In this document: one piece after another, positions 1 through 7,976 of the stretch
Layout of the letters: every line of letters starts with the position of its first letter
How positions within the stretch are numbered: the stretch's first letter is position 1
Source of the DNA: Phoronis ovalis
Taxonomy: Eukaryota; Phoronida; Phoronidae
NCBI GenBank assembly: GCA_028565635.1
Contig: JAOXYB010034085.1
Coordinates: forward strand, 1-14,134
Reading direction: 5' to 3'
DNA: 14,134 bases
The notes under the pieces: model-generated
The model's database searches: none
The model's input: only the letters and a program-made list of their open reading frames with translations
What the model was told of the DNA's origin: nothing
Made by a program: the position numbers and the translations under genes

Positions 1-1100
1 AACATTTCCAAAAATTTGGATTGGGTTTACTACCACAAGCTAAAATTTTGGATTGGGTTCCGCGGCACATCCCCGTAATCAAAAAACCTCGAGTACCCCC
101 CCCCCGGGATCACAGACCATTATTTTGTATATACGGAAGAGAATAACTCGGAAACCCACTGTAACATCAAGTCCTTATTTTGGATATTACTAGACATAAT
201 CTTTTCTAAGCATCAATCATTCCAGTGAACAACAGTGTATCATTTGTTCAGTACTGGGATAATAAGTCGCTGCTAATGACTGTTAAACTGGGGTATGAAA
301 ACACTAATCCTTGTTTATAACTGTATATTATATTTTATTTGTTTAAAGTGACTTATAAGCTCAGTAGGCCTTGATGTTTGCTGTATAATGTTTGAGCATA
401 TGTGCTGTCCTGGGGTGCTTATTGTACCGAGGCACACCCGGAGGTACACAAATATTGTATATATATATACAAGTCACTATAATAAAATAATTTATTAATA
501 TCATTATTATTATTATACTAACTATATTTCCACTGGAACTGAAGGGGACATATATGTAGATCTTCAGACTTCTTCGCTCTTATTCAAAATTGACAACATG
601 TGTACTTTTGAAGTAAAATAGCATTACATACTAAATGTATATGGCTCATGCTTAGTCACTATAAATTCGAGAAAAATGATGCCACTGACAACCATTTCTC
701 GTGCATGGCTGTTCCAGTCTTCCCCCTAATACTATTCATGCAAACCAAGCATACATTCAATAGAGATTATTATAAATCTTCAAATTTATGTTCAGAATTT
801 TTTCTGTTGATATGAGGTAATATAGTATACTACATATACTCAATAATTTTTTCCCAAAAATGTTGCTTTTTAAAAGTCAGAAAAACCCTTATTCTTTTCA
901 ATGCAATTGACTGGAAGTTTGCAGCTAAATAAAAACAGAAAACAGGGAGTAAATCAACTCATGGGCCGGAACACCGGAAGAAGGCTATGTGTTCAAATGT
1001 GCAGTGAGTGTTTATAAAGGTTTCGACATTTGAGCTATAAGAATAAAGAACGAAGTGGGCGCGTCTGTCACGGTCATTAAATCGTGAAGTAAAATAAAAT
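1..1100. other. non-coding AT-rich stretch with short repeats
   Basis: No credible coding region on either strand. The first 60 bases carry a 12-bp motif (TTGGATTGGGTT) twice, at 16-27 and 48-59, in a partly repeated 32-bp frame, which suggests the edge of a repeat that continues left of the window. A run of ten C followed by GGG sits at 96-108. A short (TA)n tract lies near 458-470 and an (ATT)n tract near 498-517. Confidence 0.6.
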
Positions 1101-1155
1101 CGCCCTTGCAGAACCGTCAGTAAAAAGAATCAAAGATCGTTTTTTTACTTCGCGC

Positions 1156-1188
1156 TATATTTAAGGCACTTGTTACTCGTCAGCTCTT
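1156..1188 (+). promoter_or_regulatory. candidate TATA/initiator core promoter
   Basis: TATATTTAAG starts at 1156 in a locally GC-richer context, and an initiator-like TCAGCTC has its A at 1182, 26 bases downstream, which is within normal TATA-to-start spacing. It points rightwards. The nearest gene in that direction starts at 1797, so its transcript would need a long 5' leader or a leader intron. The block conserved between the paralogues starts only at about 1683 and does not include this motif, so it may serve something else or nothing. Confidence 0.25.
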
Positions 1189-1682
1189 CGTTTCTAAGAA
1201 TGTTAAGCTCTACATTATGTTGCTTTACATTTCTTGAAAACACGTCTCTATACCTCTTTTATCAACCCTGGCTAGTTTAGTCTATACATAATATGTCATT
1301 AAGAAGCAGATTTGAAATTCTGAAATAAAAAGATAATTTATTACGAAAAGAGATTAATACAAAGTTTATATAGTTTATTTTTTGGTATGTTTTCATTTCC
1401 TTGCATTCAAACGAACTCTTCTATTGTCCCATGGTTGCGCATGACCGGATATGTCCGCAATCTATTAGGCGCGCTTTTAAAGCATACCATATATGTACAT
1501 GACGTTGGCAAAGCGTTTCGCGCGACACGCTTTAATTTTCGATGTTTTATTGTTTTAAATCCATAATCTAAAGATAAGAAATAGTTTTGCGATGGTGTGT
1601 TATCAGATATGGTATCGATACTATAATAATTTTCCATATGATGATTTACGACAATGATTCAGCCTTGTGATGTCGACACTGT

Positions 1683-1796
1683 TGTTTATGGCGTCATTCC
1701 ATTCTCCAGAAATTCGAGTAAACGTATCATGCATCTGAGTCTGTGTTGAATTTTGAAGCTGAACGAAGAACAAAACTTTTAACTAAAGCGTGGAAG
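1683..1796 (+). promoter_or_regulatory. conserved 5' flank / leader of sushi gene 1
   Basis: About 114 bases before the start codon align with the corresponding flank of the downstream paralogue (4788-4904). The best-conserved parts are a CGTCATTCCATT core at 1692-1703 and a stretch ending in AAGCGTGGA just before the ATG. Gene 1 carries TGGCGTCA (1689-1696) where gene 2 has a perfect cAMP-response-element palindrome. This shared block is the promoter-proximal region and/or 5' UTR carried along in the duplication. A CCAG at about 1706-1709 could be a splice acceptor, so an upstream leader exon cannot be excluded. Confidence 0.5.
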
Positions 1797-3026
1797 ATGA
1801 GTTATATTAAAGTCTTAATTTATGTGACTATCCTGATGCTCACCATGAGTACGTTGGTTGATTGTTGTAGTACTCTGGATATTGAAAACGGCCGACCCGA
1901 CATGCCAACGATAAGCGAAGGTACAAAAGTTATCATTCTGTGTAATGATGGATATACTTTGGATGGCCAGAACAGTCGCCTCGAATGCAAGATTGGTGTT
2001 TGGGTATCGTTTACGGGTACTGCAGCAAGACGCAGGAGACGAACTCCGGCTGAAGAGACAATACCGGTTTGTCGAAAAAGCTGTGGTATTCCCAATATCA
2101 TGAACGGGGAAATTGCTAATAATGCAAGTGTGGCACACACAAATAAATCAGTGTCCATTATTTGCAATAAAGGACTTGCTGTGGAAGGCCAACTTGATAC
2201 AATCATGTGTGAGGCAAGTGGTTCATGGTCACCGTCACCATTACCGTCCTGTCAGAAACTTTGTGGTCAACCAAATATCACGCACGGCAGCATTGGTAAA
2301 GCAACTACAGCACACACCAACGGACCAGTCGCCGTTATTTGCAATGAGGGATTTAGTCTGCACGGACAAAGTGTTCTAATAATGTGTCAGCCAGATGGTG
2401 TGTGGTCGTTGTTACCGAATTGTACTTTGATACCTGCAGCACCAACCACTGAATATCAAACAACAGCGGAAGATTTAAAACCAACCACTACTAACACCGA
2501 AGATTTAACAACTGTAGATACTAGCAGCACTACTACCCAAGCGGAAGATTTAAAACCAACCTCTACTACCACCGAAGATTTAACAACTGAAGATACTAGC
2601 AACACTACTACCCAACCACTTGCTTCAAATACAACTGAATTGAGTAATTTTACCACATCTAATTACACAAACGCTACAACTCAACCCGACATCGACCCCT
2701 GGACCATTCATTTCACCACAACAATAGTGACATCAAAACCGACATCTCCGACAACCACAAGGAAGACGACAACACAAACAACAACAACCACCAAAACAAC
2801 AAATCCGACAACTAAGACAACAAAATCAACAACCAAGACAACAAAATCAACAACCAAGACAACAAAATCAACAACCAAGACAACATTAAAGCGAAATACA
2901 GGTCAAGCTGGTGCACCAACGACTACCGGCCCTATTGATTCATGTAATACGATAAGACCAACAGGCATAGCCAAGGCAATCTTGATATTATGTCCTGTCC
3001 TGCTCTCTGTGTTAAGATTGCAGTAG
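1797..3026 (+). CDS. sushi (CCP) x3, Thr-rich stalk, probable GPI-anchored surface protein, paralogue 1
   Basis: Encodes 409 residues in one exon. I start at the ATG at 1797: it has A at -3, aligns with the paralogue's MSYIKVL start, and the frame upstream has no ATG and meets a TAA at 1719. Residues 1-22 form a signal peptide. Three CCP modules follow, each with the C-C-C-C pattern and a Trp between the third and fourth Cys: C24-C49-C64-C92, C96-C123-C138-C152 and C156-C182-C197-C209. Sequons occur at N109, N116, N160 and N208. Residues about 210-380 are a Thr-rich, probably O-glycosylated stalk with internal repeats. The end (391-409) is hydrophobic after small residues near D381-S382, which suits a GPI signal. 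CCP1 has an extended third loop with five consecutive Arg (R78-R82). The architecture resembles CD55-type complement regulators. The ligand and actual function are unknown, and a plain transmembrane tail is the alternative. Confidence 0.85.
   Translation: MSYIKVLIYVTILMLTMSTLVDCCSTLDIENGRPDMPTISEGTKVIILCNDGYTLDGQNSRLECKIGVWVSFTGTAARRRRRTPAEETIPVCRKSCGIPNIMNGEIANNASVAHTNKSVSIICNKGLAVEGQLDTIMCEASGSWSPSPLPSCQKLCGQPNITHGSIGKATTAHTNGPVAVICNEGFSLHGQSVLIMCQPDGVWSLLPNCTLIPAAPTTEYQTTAEDLKPTTTNTEDLTTVDTSSTTTQAEDLKPTSTTTEDLTTEDTSNTTTQPLASNTTELSNFTTSNYTNATTQPDIDPWTIHFTTTIVTSKPTSPTTTRKTTTQTTTTTKTTNPTTKTTKSTTKTTKSTTKTTKSTTKTTLKRNTGQAGAPTTTGPIDSCNTIRPTGIAKAILILCPVLLSVLRLQ
2466..2615 (+). repeat. 75-bp tandem duplication in the stalk of gene 1
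   Basis: Two adjacent 25-codon units, 2466-2540 and 2541-2615, both starting AEDLKPT and ending TTTQ (residues 224-248 and 249-273). Gene 2 has this AEDLKPT segment once, so the duplication is specific to gene 1. It keeps the reading frame and lengthens the stalk. Confidence 0.9.
2814..2885 (+). repeat. 21-bp minisatellite encoding a KTTKSTT repeat
   Basis: Three perfect 21-bp copies (2814-2834, 2835-2855, 2856-2876) plus a 9-bp partial copy, with a degenerate copy upstream. It adds Lys/Thr-rich heptads to the mucin-like stalk just before the C-terminal anchor region. Being in frame and perfect, it is a likely site of length polymorphism. Confidence 0.9.
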
Positions 3027-3460
3027 AACTGCATAAACAGTAGTGCAGAATCGGCGTATGTCCGGGTGGCCAAACAGAATGGGACAAAAACTAAACTGAC
3101 TCTAATGACATTCAAGCAAAATAAGAACAAACCAATTGTTTATAAATAACCAAACTGAATTATTCCCAGCAATTTTAAAACATCCTATCCGCTATTACAC
3201 GTCTACATGTCCGAGTTTCATGTGCATTCTCTTTATGCATGGTGACGAAGTCAGATAGTACGGTGGATGTAACTTGATAAAACATTGAAACTTGACTTGA
3301 AAGTACGATTAACAACAAATATTGGCAACATTAGCAAAAATATTTCCAGATTATTAGCTATATTCACGCAAATAATAATTAATAATAATGGCTTAACAAT
3401 CAGTTTTTCTTTATTTTTTATATTTAATACAAAACAGAGATACAACAGGAATTGCAACTA
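3027..3460 (+). other. 3' flank of sushi gene 1, shared with the relic copy
   Basis: After the TAG stop comes CAGTAGAACT...AACAGTAGTG (3021-3045), which recurs behind the relic (6078-6099). Further collinear anchors link both flanks: 3181-3215 with 6212-6246, AAGTCAGATA at 3248 with 6272, TATATTCAC at 3359 with 6411, and a TTATATTT-like stretch near 3414 with 6467. This is probably 3' UTR and flank duplicated with the gene. No AATAAA is seen here; the first on this strand is at 3833-3838. Confidence 0.55.
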
Positions 3461-4787
3461 CCAACTGAAATACAAAATATGTTGCTAATTGTATAATCAC
3501 GAGAAAGACAAGGTAAGTAACGAAAAGGATGTCCATGGGGCTGATGCATTGAAAGCAACGTCTGTTCCTCGTTGGATGAAATACTTTTACTGTATGGGTT
3601 CTAGACACCTCTAGGAACAAATGCTGGAGATACACTGACATTGTTATAAGACTGTGACATTCTGCTGTAACTTCCATACTCAATCGAATGCTAAACTCTT
3701 AGAAACACGTTTAATATATGTACCTTATAAGATTATAGATTATAATCTAATTGAATCTATAGTCTATTACCTAATAATGTGTACAGTTTGCAGATTTCTT
3801 TTAATTGTATGCTTTACAACACATTACATCGTAATAAATTTTCCAATAGCCTTTTATTTTAACCCAATTCACACAAACATAATTCTCTCATGGCGCATTA
3901 GGTGGCGTTCTGACAGATAGAGACTCAAAATACTACTTAATCTTTGATATATATCCAGCTCTCGACAAGAAAAAGCCACCAGAAAGCAATCTAAGTACTT
4001 CCTATCACAGCCGCCATCTTCTTTTCTCCAATCCAGCAGTAGATTAATTTCACTTCCACTAGTCAAAAGCCATATATATATATAACTAGAGTTAAAATTT
4101 AAAAATTGATTCTTGAGACATAATTTTAGCAATATACGATCCAAAAAATGTCTCATTTATCAAAAAAGAAAGCCTTTTCTGATGTCAAATGTACATGCAC
4201 AAGAGAATTTCTTTAATTATAAACGATTTGGGGATTTGTCCACCTGAACTGAACATGGGAGCAAAATTACTGGTTTCCGCTCATATGCATATCTTTTAAA
4301 GTAATTCATAGTATAAAATAAATAATTAATCAAATACTCATTGTAATGTATTTCGAGCACTTCTTGTGTATGTTATTACTTGATTCGCACATTTTGTGTT
4401 GGGAAGCATGATTTTTAAAAATAGTGTGCATCAGATGTTATTATCCTTATCGTGCATTTAAAATCCAAAGTGTCAACCTTTAAAAAACTATTTGCATTTT
4501 TCATAAAGGTACGATTGCTTTGAATACGGTACGAAGCTCGAATCCGCGTGGACGTCCGTCTTCGAAACCATTGTTGCATCAACTCTGCATGCAGACTGAA
4601 TGATTTGAGACTTTGATGACTAAACCCAGGGACTAAATCGTCCACTTTCTGATATTTTAATTAGCTATAGTTTTATTTAACTACTGTTTTAGTTTATTTA
4701 GTTGTTCTGTAAGATTTGCGATTGATTGTACCTTTCATGTTATAAGGTGATTATCAATAAAATATTTATCATTTGCTGTTTACGCGA
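3461..4787. other. intergenic stretch between the two sushi genes
   Basis: I recognise no gene. It is AT-rich with a (TA)n tract at 4072-4084. AATAAA occurs at 3833-3838 and again at 4756-4761; the first could end a long gene 1 transcript. A perfect YY1-type motif (AAGATGGCGGC, minus strand) lies at 4010-4020, followed on that strand only by a very short frame. Open frames on the minus strand at 3869-4156 and 4415-4645 resemble no family I know. Confidence 0.5.
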
Positions 4788-4904
4788 ATGTTTGTGACGT
4801 CATTCCATTTTGCATAATTTCCAGTGTAGTATACGCTTCGCTTGCCCGAGTCATTGATGGATTCTAAAAGTTAACGAGCAACACAGTTTTTAACTGAAGC
4901 GTGG
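4788..4904 (+). promoter_or_regulatory. conserved 5' flank / leader of sushi gene 2, with CRE palindrome
   Basis: Aligns with 1683-1796 before gene 1. It contains a perfect CRE/ATF palindrome TGACGTCA at 4795-4802, followed by CATTCCATT and a TTGCATAA (C/EBP-like) at about 4809-4818. A TTATAAGG TATA-like string lies further upstream at about 4739-4747, an unusual order for a promoter. TTTCCAG before 4825 could be a splice acceptor if a leader intron exists. Confidence 0.45.
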
Positions 4905-5822
4905 ATGATGAGTTATATTAAAGTCCTAATTTGTGTGACTACTCTGATGCTCACCATCAGTACGTTGGTAGCTTGTGATTGTACTCAAATTAATATTGAA
5001 AACGGCAGCGCCAGCACAGCACAGGTAACGGAAGGTACCCAGGCGTACCTTCTTTGCGACGAAGGATATACTTTGGGGGACCAGGAAGGTAGCGTCGCAT
5101 GTATTCGGGATAACTGGATTCCGTCTTCAGTGGCAATGTCAACACCTCCTAACCAACTATCTCCAATGCCACTACCGACTTGTCGAAAACTCTGTGGTAA
5201 TCCCAATATCACGAATGGGGATATTGGTAGCGCAAGTATAGCACACATAAATGAATCAGTGACTGTTAATTGCAGTCAAGGATTTACTGTGGATGGTCAA
5301 CTTGATACAATCATGTGTGAGGCAAGTGGTTCATGGTCACCGTCACCATTACCGTCTTGTCAGAAACTCTGTGGTCAACCAAATATCACGAACGGCAGCA
5401 TTGGTAACGCAAGTACAGCACACACTAATGAATCAGTCGTCGTTCTTTGCAATGAGGGACTTAGTCTGGACGGACAAAGTGATATAATAATGTGTCAGTC
5501 AGATGGTGTGTGGTCGTTGTTACCGTATTGTGGTTTGGTAACTGCAGCACCAACCACTGAATATCAAACAACAGCGGAAGATTTAAAACCAACCACAGAA
5601 ACAATAAAAATAACAACTTCTCCAACGACAACAACAACAACAACTAAGACAACAAAATCGTCTCTGCCTTCTTCTACAATTAAGAAAAATACAGGTGAAG
5701 CCGGTGCACCGACGACCACTGCTGATCTTGGTAGCGCATGCACGACGATACGACCAAGCGGGATTACCATGGCTACCTTGTTTTCATGCCTGGTCCTGAT
5801 TTATTTGCCAAGGCTCGAGTAA
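4905..5822 (+). CDS. sushi (CCP) x3, short Thr-rich stalk, probable GPI-anchored surface protein, paralogue 2
   Basis: Encodes 305 residues in one exon and is a tandem paralogue of the gene at 1797. Two consecutive ATGs (4905, 4908) open it; the second has A at -3 and aligns with the start of gene 1, so 304 residues may be the real length. The signal peptide ends near residue 23-25. CCP modules: C26-C51-C66-C93, C97-C123-C138-C152 and C156-C182-C197-C209. N-glycosylation sequons are dense: N33, N101, N116, N122, N160, N163, N168, N175. The stalk (about 210-273) is roughly 100 residues shorter than in gene 1. The tail is a hydrophobic segment (288-300) after G276-S277-A278, fitting a GPI signal. 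CCP1 differs greatly from gene 1 and lacks the polybasic insert, having a Pro/Ser-rich loop instead, whereas CCP2-CCP3 are very similar. Complement-regulator-like or recognition roles are inference. Confidence 0.87.
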   Translation: MMSYIKVLICVTTLMLTISTLVACDCTQINIENGSASTAQVTEGTQAYLLCDEGYTLGDQEGSVACIRDNWIPSSVAMSTPPNQLSPMPLPTCRKLCGNPNITNGDIGSASIAHINESVTVNCSQGFTVDGQLDTIMCEASGSWSPSPLPSCQKLCGQPNITNGSIGNASTAHTNESVVVLCNEGLSLDGQSDIIMCQSDGVWSLLPYCGLVTAAPTTEYQTTAEDLKPTTETIKITTSPTTTTTTTKTTKSSLPSSTIKKNTGEAGAPTTTADLGSACTTIRPSGITMATLFSCLVLIYLPRLE

Positions 5823-5854
5823 AACAGTAGTGCATGCTGTGTTCACAGAGCAGC

Positions 5855-6500
5855 TGATTGTCTAACTACACCTGGTCAATCAATTAAATTAACCACAATA
5901 GCAACTCCTTCAACTACAAAAGAGACAACAACAACAGTAACAGCTAAAACAACAAAATCATTTCTGGCTTCTTCTATAATTAAAAAAAAAAATGACTGTC
6001 GGCCACCTCTTGAAGATAATGCACGGACGACGATACCGTGTTCTTATGTTCAGACCTGACCTTTTTACCATGGCTCCAGTAGAACTCGTAACAGTAGTGA
6101 AAAGTGTGTGTGTGTATGTGTATGGTTGGGTGAATTCAGAAAAGGGGGCATTTCATAGATTTTTTTTGGCGACTACTTATATACATAAAGCTTCTACTGG
6201 TAAACGGAAAGCATCCTGACTGTTATCACGTGTCTAGATGTCAGAGGATAAAATTAGCTTTTCTAACGGCTAAGTCAGATATTATGTAGTTATTAGTGCT
6301 TTTTGAAAAGGTAAAATAGTAAATAATCATGATAAAAAGCGTTGGACCTTTATTTGAAACTAATAGTAACAACAAGAATAGCAACATGGAATAGAATTTT
6401 AAAACTACATTATATTCACACTATTAAACTATTATAATAAATTTCTAAAAAATCTACGTTTCTTCGTTATATTTATATTTGCTACACAATACAACTAAAA
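5855..6500 (+). pseudogene. 3'-end relic of a third sushi-gene copy
   Basis: Starting about 30 bases after the gene 2 stop, the sequence again resembles the stalk and C-terminus of the family. A stretch at about 5940-5985 reads as TKTTKS/SSxIKK-like codons matching residues 247-261 of gene 2. ACGACGATAC at 6033-6042 matches the TTIRP segment, TTACCATGGCT (6066-6076) matches gene 2's ITMA codons, and CAGTAGAACT (6078-6087) reproduces the gene 1 stop context. The frame is broken: an in-frame TGA follows at about 6057-6059, and the signal peptide and CCP modules are missing. Downstream DNA to about 6500 is collinear with the 3' flank of gene 1. AATAAA at 6436-6441 could polyadenylate gene 2 transcripts running through the relic; ATTAAA at 5883-5888 is an earlier candidate. 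It also contains a (GT)n tract at 6103-6117. Confidence 0.7.
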
Positions 6501-7203
6501 CATATTTTATAAAATGATGAAGTTGGAGAGCAACTGCTTATGACACACAAACATAAAATAACGCCTGTTTCACCAATGCTCCTTGCATCGGTATAAGTCA
6601 ATGTTTAGAAAATTGCAGTTTTCATTTTAATAGTGCGTACTTATTACGCAGTTAAACATTATTTAATGGAATCAGAATATAAATATATTGATCACATGCC
6701 GTACCTGCCCTTACAGAGCTTAAGATTCATGCGAGCTACTAGTATAAACGAGTCAAGTGTGTAGTCTACCGTGACCGTTATGGTTAGAATTAAAATAAAC
6801 ACATATTAGTAGTCCTTATGTATACAAGCATTTTTATTTTAAAAAATCGAGCTATTTCCTTAAATGGTTGTGAAAGACGCGCATTTCGCTTGTTACGCGT
6901 AGCTCGTATGTAAGATGTGTTTTTACTGTGCTTCAGCTGATTACCGCCATGCCGTGATTTTAGCGAGGTCTTCTGTTCTGTTATTCAGAGGGTTTATAAT
7001 CATGCGACTCCCAATTTCTTAGTAGGCATTTCTAGCTATGTCTCTGTCTCATTATAACTTCAATCGCCAGATTGCATGATGCACACAAAATAGAGATTCA
7101 AGCATTCTTATCAGTCCTATTTGACGTTATAAATAAAAGCAAAATTCGGGATAATTTTGAGAAGCATCAAAATATTTATCAAAACGCCTATACCGGGCGA
7201 CAA
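6501..7203. other. non-coding stretch, nothing recognised
   Basis: AT-rich sequence with stops in all frames. No repeat family, RNA gene or splice-flanked exon recognised on either strand. Confidence 0.5.
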
Positions 7204-7261
7204 TGATTCACATAGGTGACCATGTTGTCGGCGACAACAAAATGGTCGCCTATGTGAATCA
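7204..7261. repeat. 58-nt near-perfect hairpin (inverted repeat)
   Basis: A 20-base arm (7204-7223) pairs with 7242-7261 with one mismatch that would be a G-U wobble in RNA. After a 3-base bulge (7239-7241), GTTGTC (7224-7229) pairs with GACAAC (7233-7238) around a GGC triloop. Arms start TGATTCACATAGG and end CCTATGTGAATCA. It may be the core of a palindromic mini-transposon or a transcribed hairpin; the very small loop argues against a standard microRNA precursor. Confidence 0.85.
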
Positions 7262-7976
7262 ATAAAATAAAACTGTTCTGATTACCCAGCTTCTGGCGGA
7301 AGTACGTTTAAACTTGTTGAACGGGAATTTTTCATCACTATCATTCCATTGGTGGATTAAAGTGGTGAGCGAGTTGTGCTACGATATAAAAGTCCCATGT
7401 TTACCATTTTTGTTTCATTTCAATAAGACATCATGTCAGATAAACGTTTTGGACAATAATTTCATTTCACAAGGTCATCATTTCGGACAAGGCTATTAAA
7501 TTGTTTACTTTCCTTCTAATTATATATATTCGAATATATTCGGTAATGTCTACATTTGCACATCATGACTTCGTGTGCTGTTACTAAAAGGTGGATTAAC
7601 ACTGTGCCACAATTAAGTTAAGTAAAGGCGTATTTACGATTTAATATAATATATATCTAACAATGTTAAATATGCGTGAAAAGACATCCACGTACGCCTA
7701 TTAACCATGATAAAAAGAATTTAATTGATAAAGAGATATATACAATTCCATAACATCCAGGCCTATCGTTGTCTGAGTACAAACCTAGCTCAATGAACCT
7801 CAAAAGAGTGGGTAATTTCATATTTGTCTAAGTATACCATAGTTAATTAAATTTGAGATTGATCTTGAGATTAACTAATTAGCTTGGAAGCCAATCAAAA
7901 TTGACGACCAAGGATCCACTGTTGTAAATCAGGAATTCATTACCGAAGCAACATATCATGTTCTGTCAGAATAAAC
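7262..7976. other. non-coding stretch with short palindromes
   Basis: No gene recognised. A short open frame at 7314-7499 (+) starts with a non-ATG codon and resembles nothing. A perfect 16-bp AT palindrome centred on TTCGAA is at 7524-7539, and an 8-bp inverted repeat (TAGTTAAT/ATTAACTA) spans 7840-7877. Confidence 0.5.

Noticed and set aside
91-110. Possible cloning-vector polylinker (CTCGAG near CCCGGG)
   Set aside because: Only two common restriction-like hexamers around a C run; flanks do not continue as vector sequence, so a natural homopolymer is more likely.
1743-1796. N-terminal extension of sushi gene 1 starting at GTG (1743)
   Set aside because: A GTG start would be non-canonical in a eukaryote, the extra 18 residues are hydrophilic and would bury the signal peptide, and the paralogue starts at the ATG equivalent to 1797.
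1815-2206. Minus-strand open frames inside sushi gene 1
   Set aside because: They mirror the coding frame of a gene with clear domains and have no independent signature.
2456-2656. Minus-strand Val-rich frame opposite the Thr stalk
   Set aside because: It is the reverse complement of low-complexity Thr codons.
3411-3683. Minus-strand frame with a hydrophobic stretch behind gene 1
   Set aside because: It lies in the 3' flank homologous to the relic flank, where the frame is not maintained.
5992-6219. Open frame (+) in the relic region
   Set aside because: It does not start with the family frame and spans the decayed copy and its flank; chance frame.
7204-7261. Typical microRNA precursor
   Set aside because: The 3-nt loop and almost perfect pairing are unlike animal pre-miRNAs; kept only as a hairpin of unknown role.
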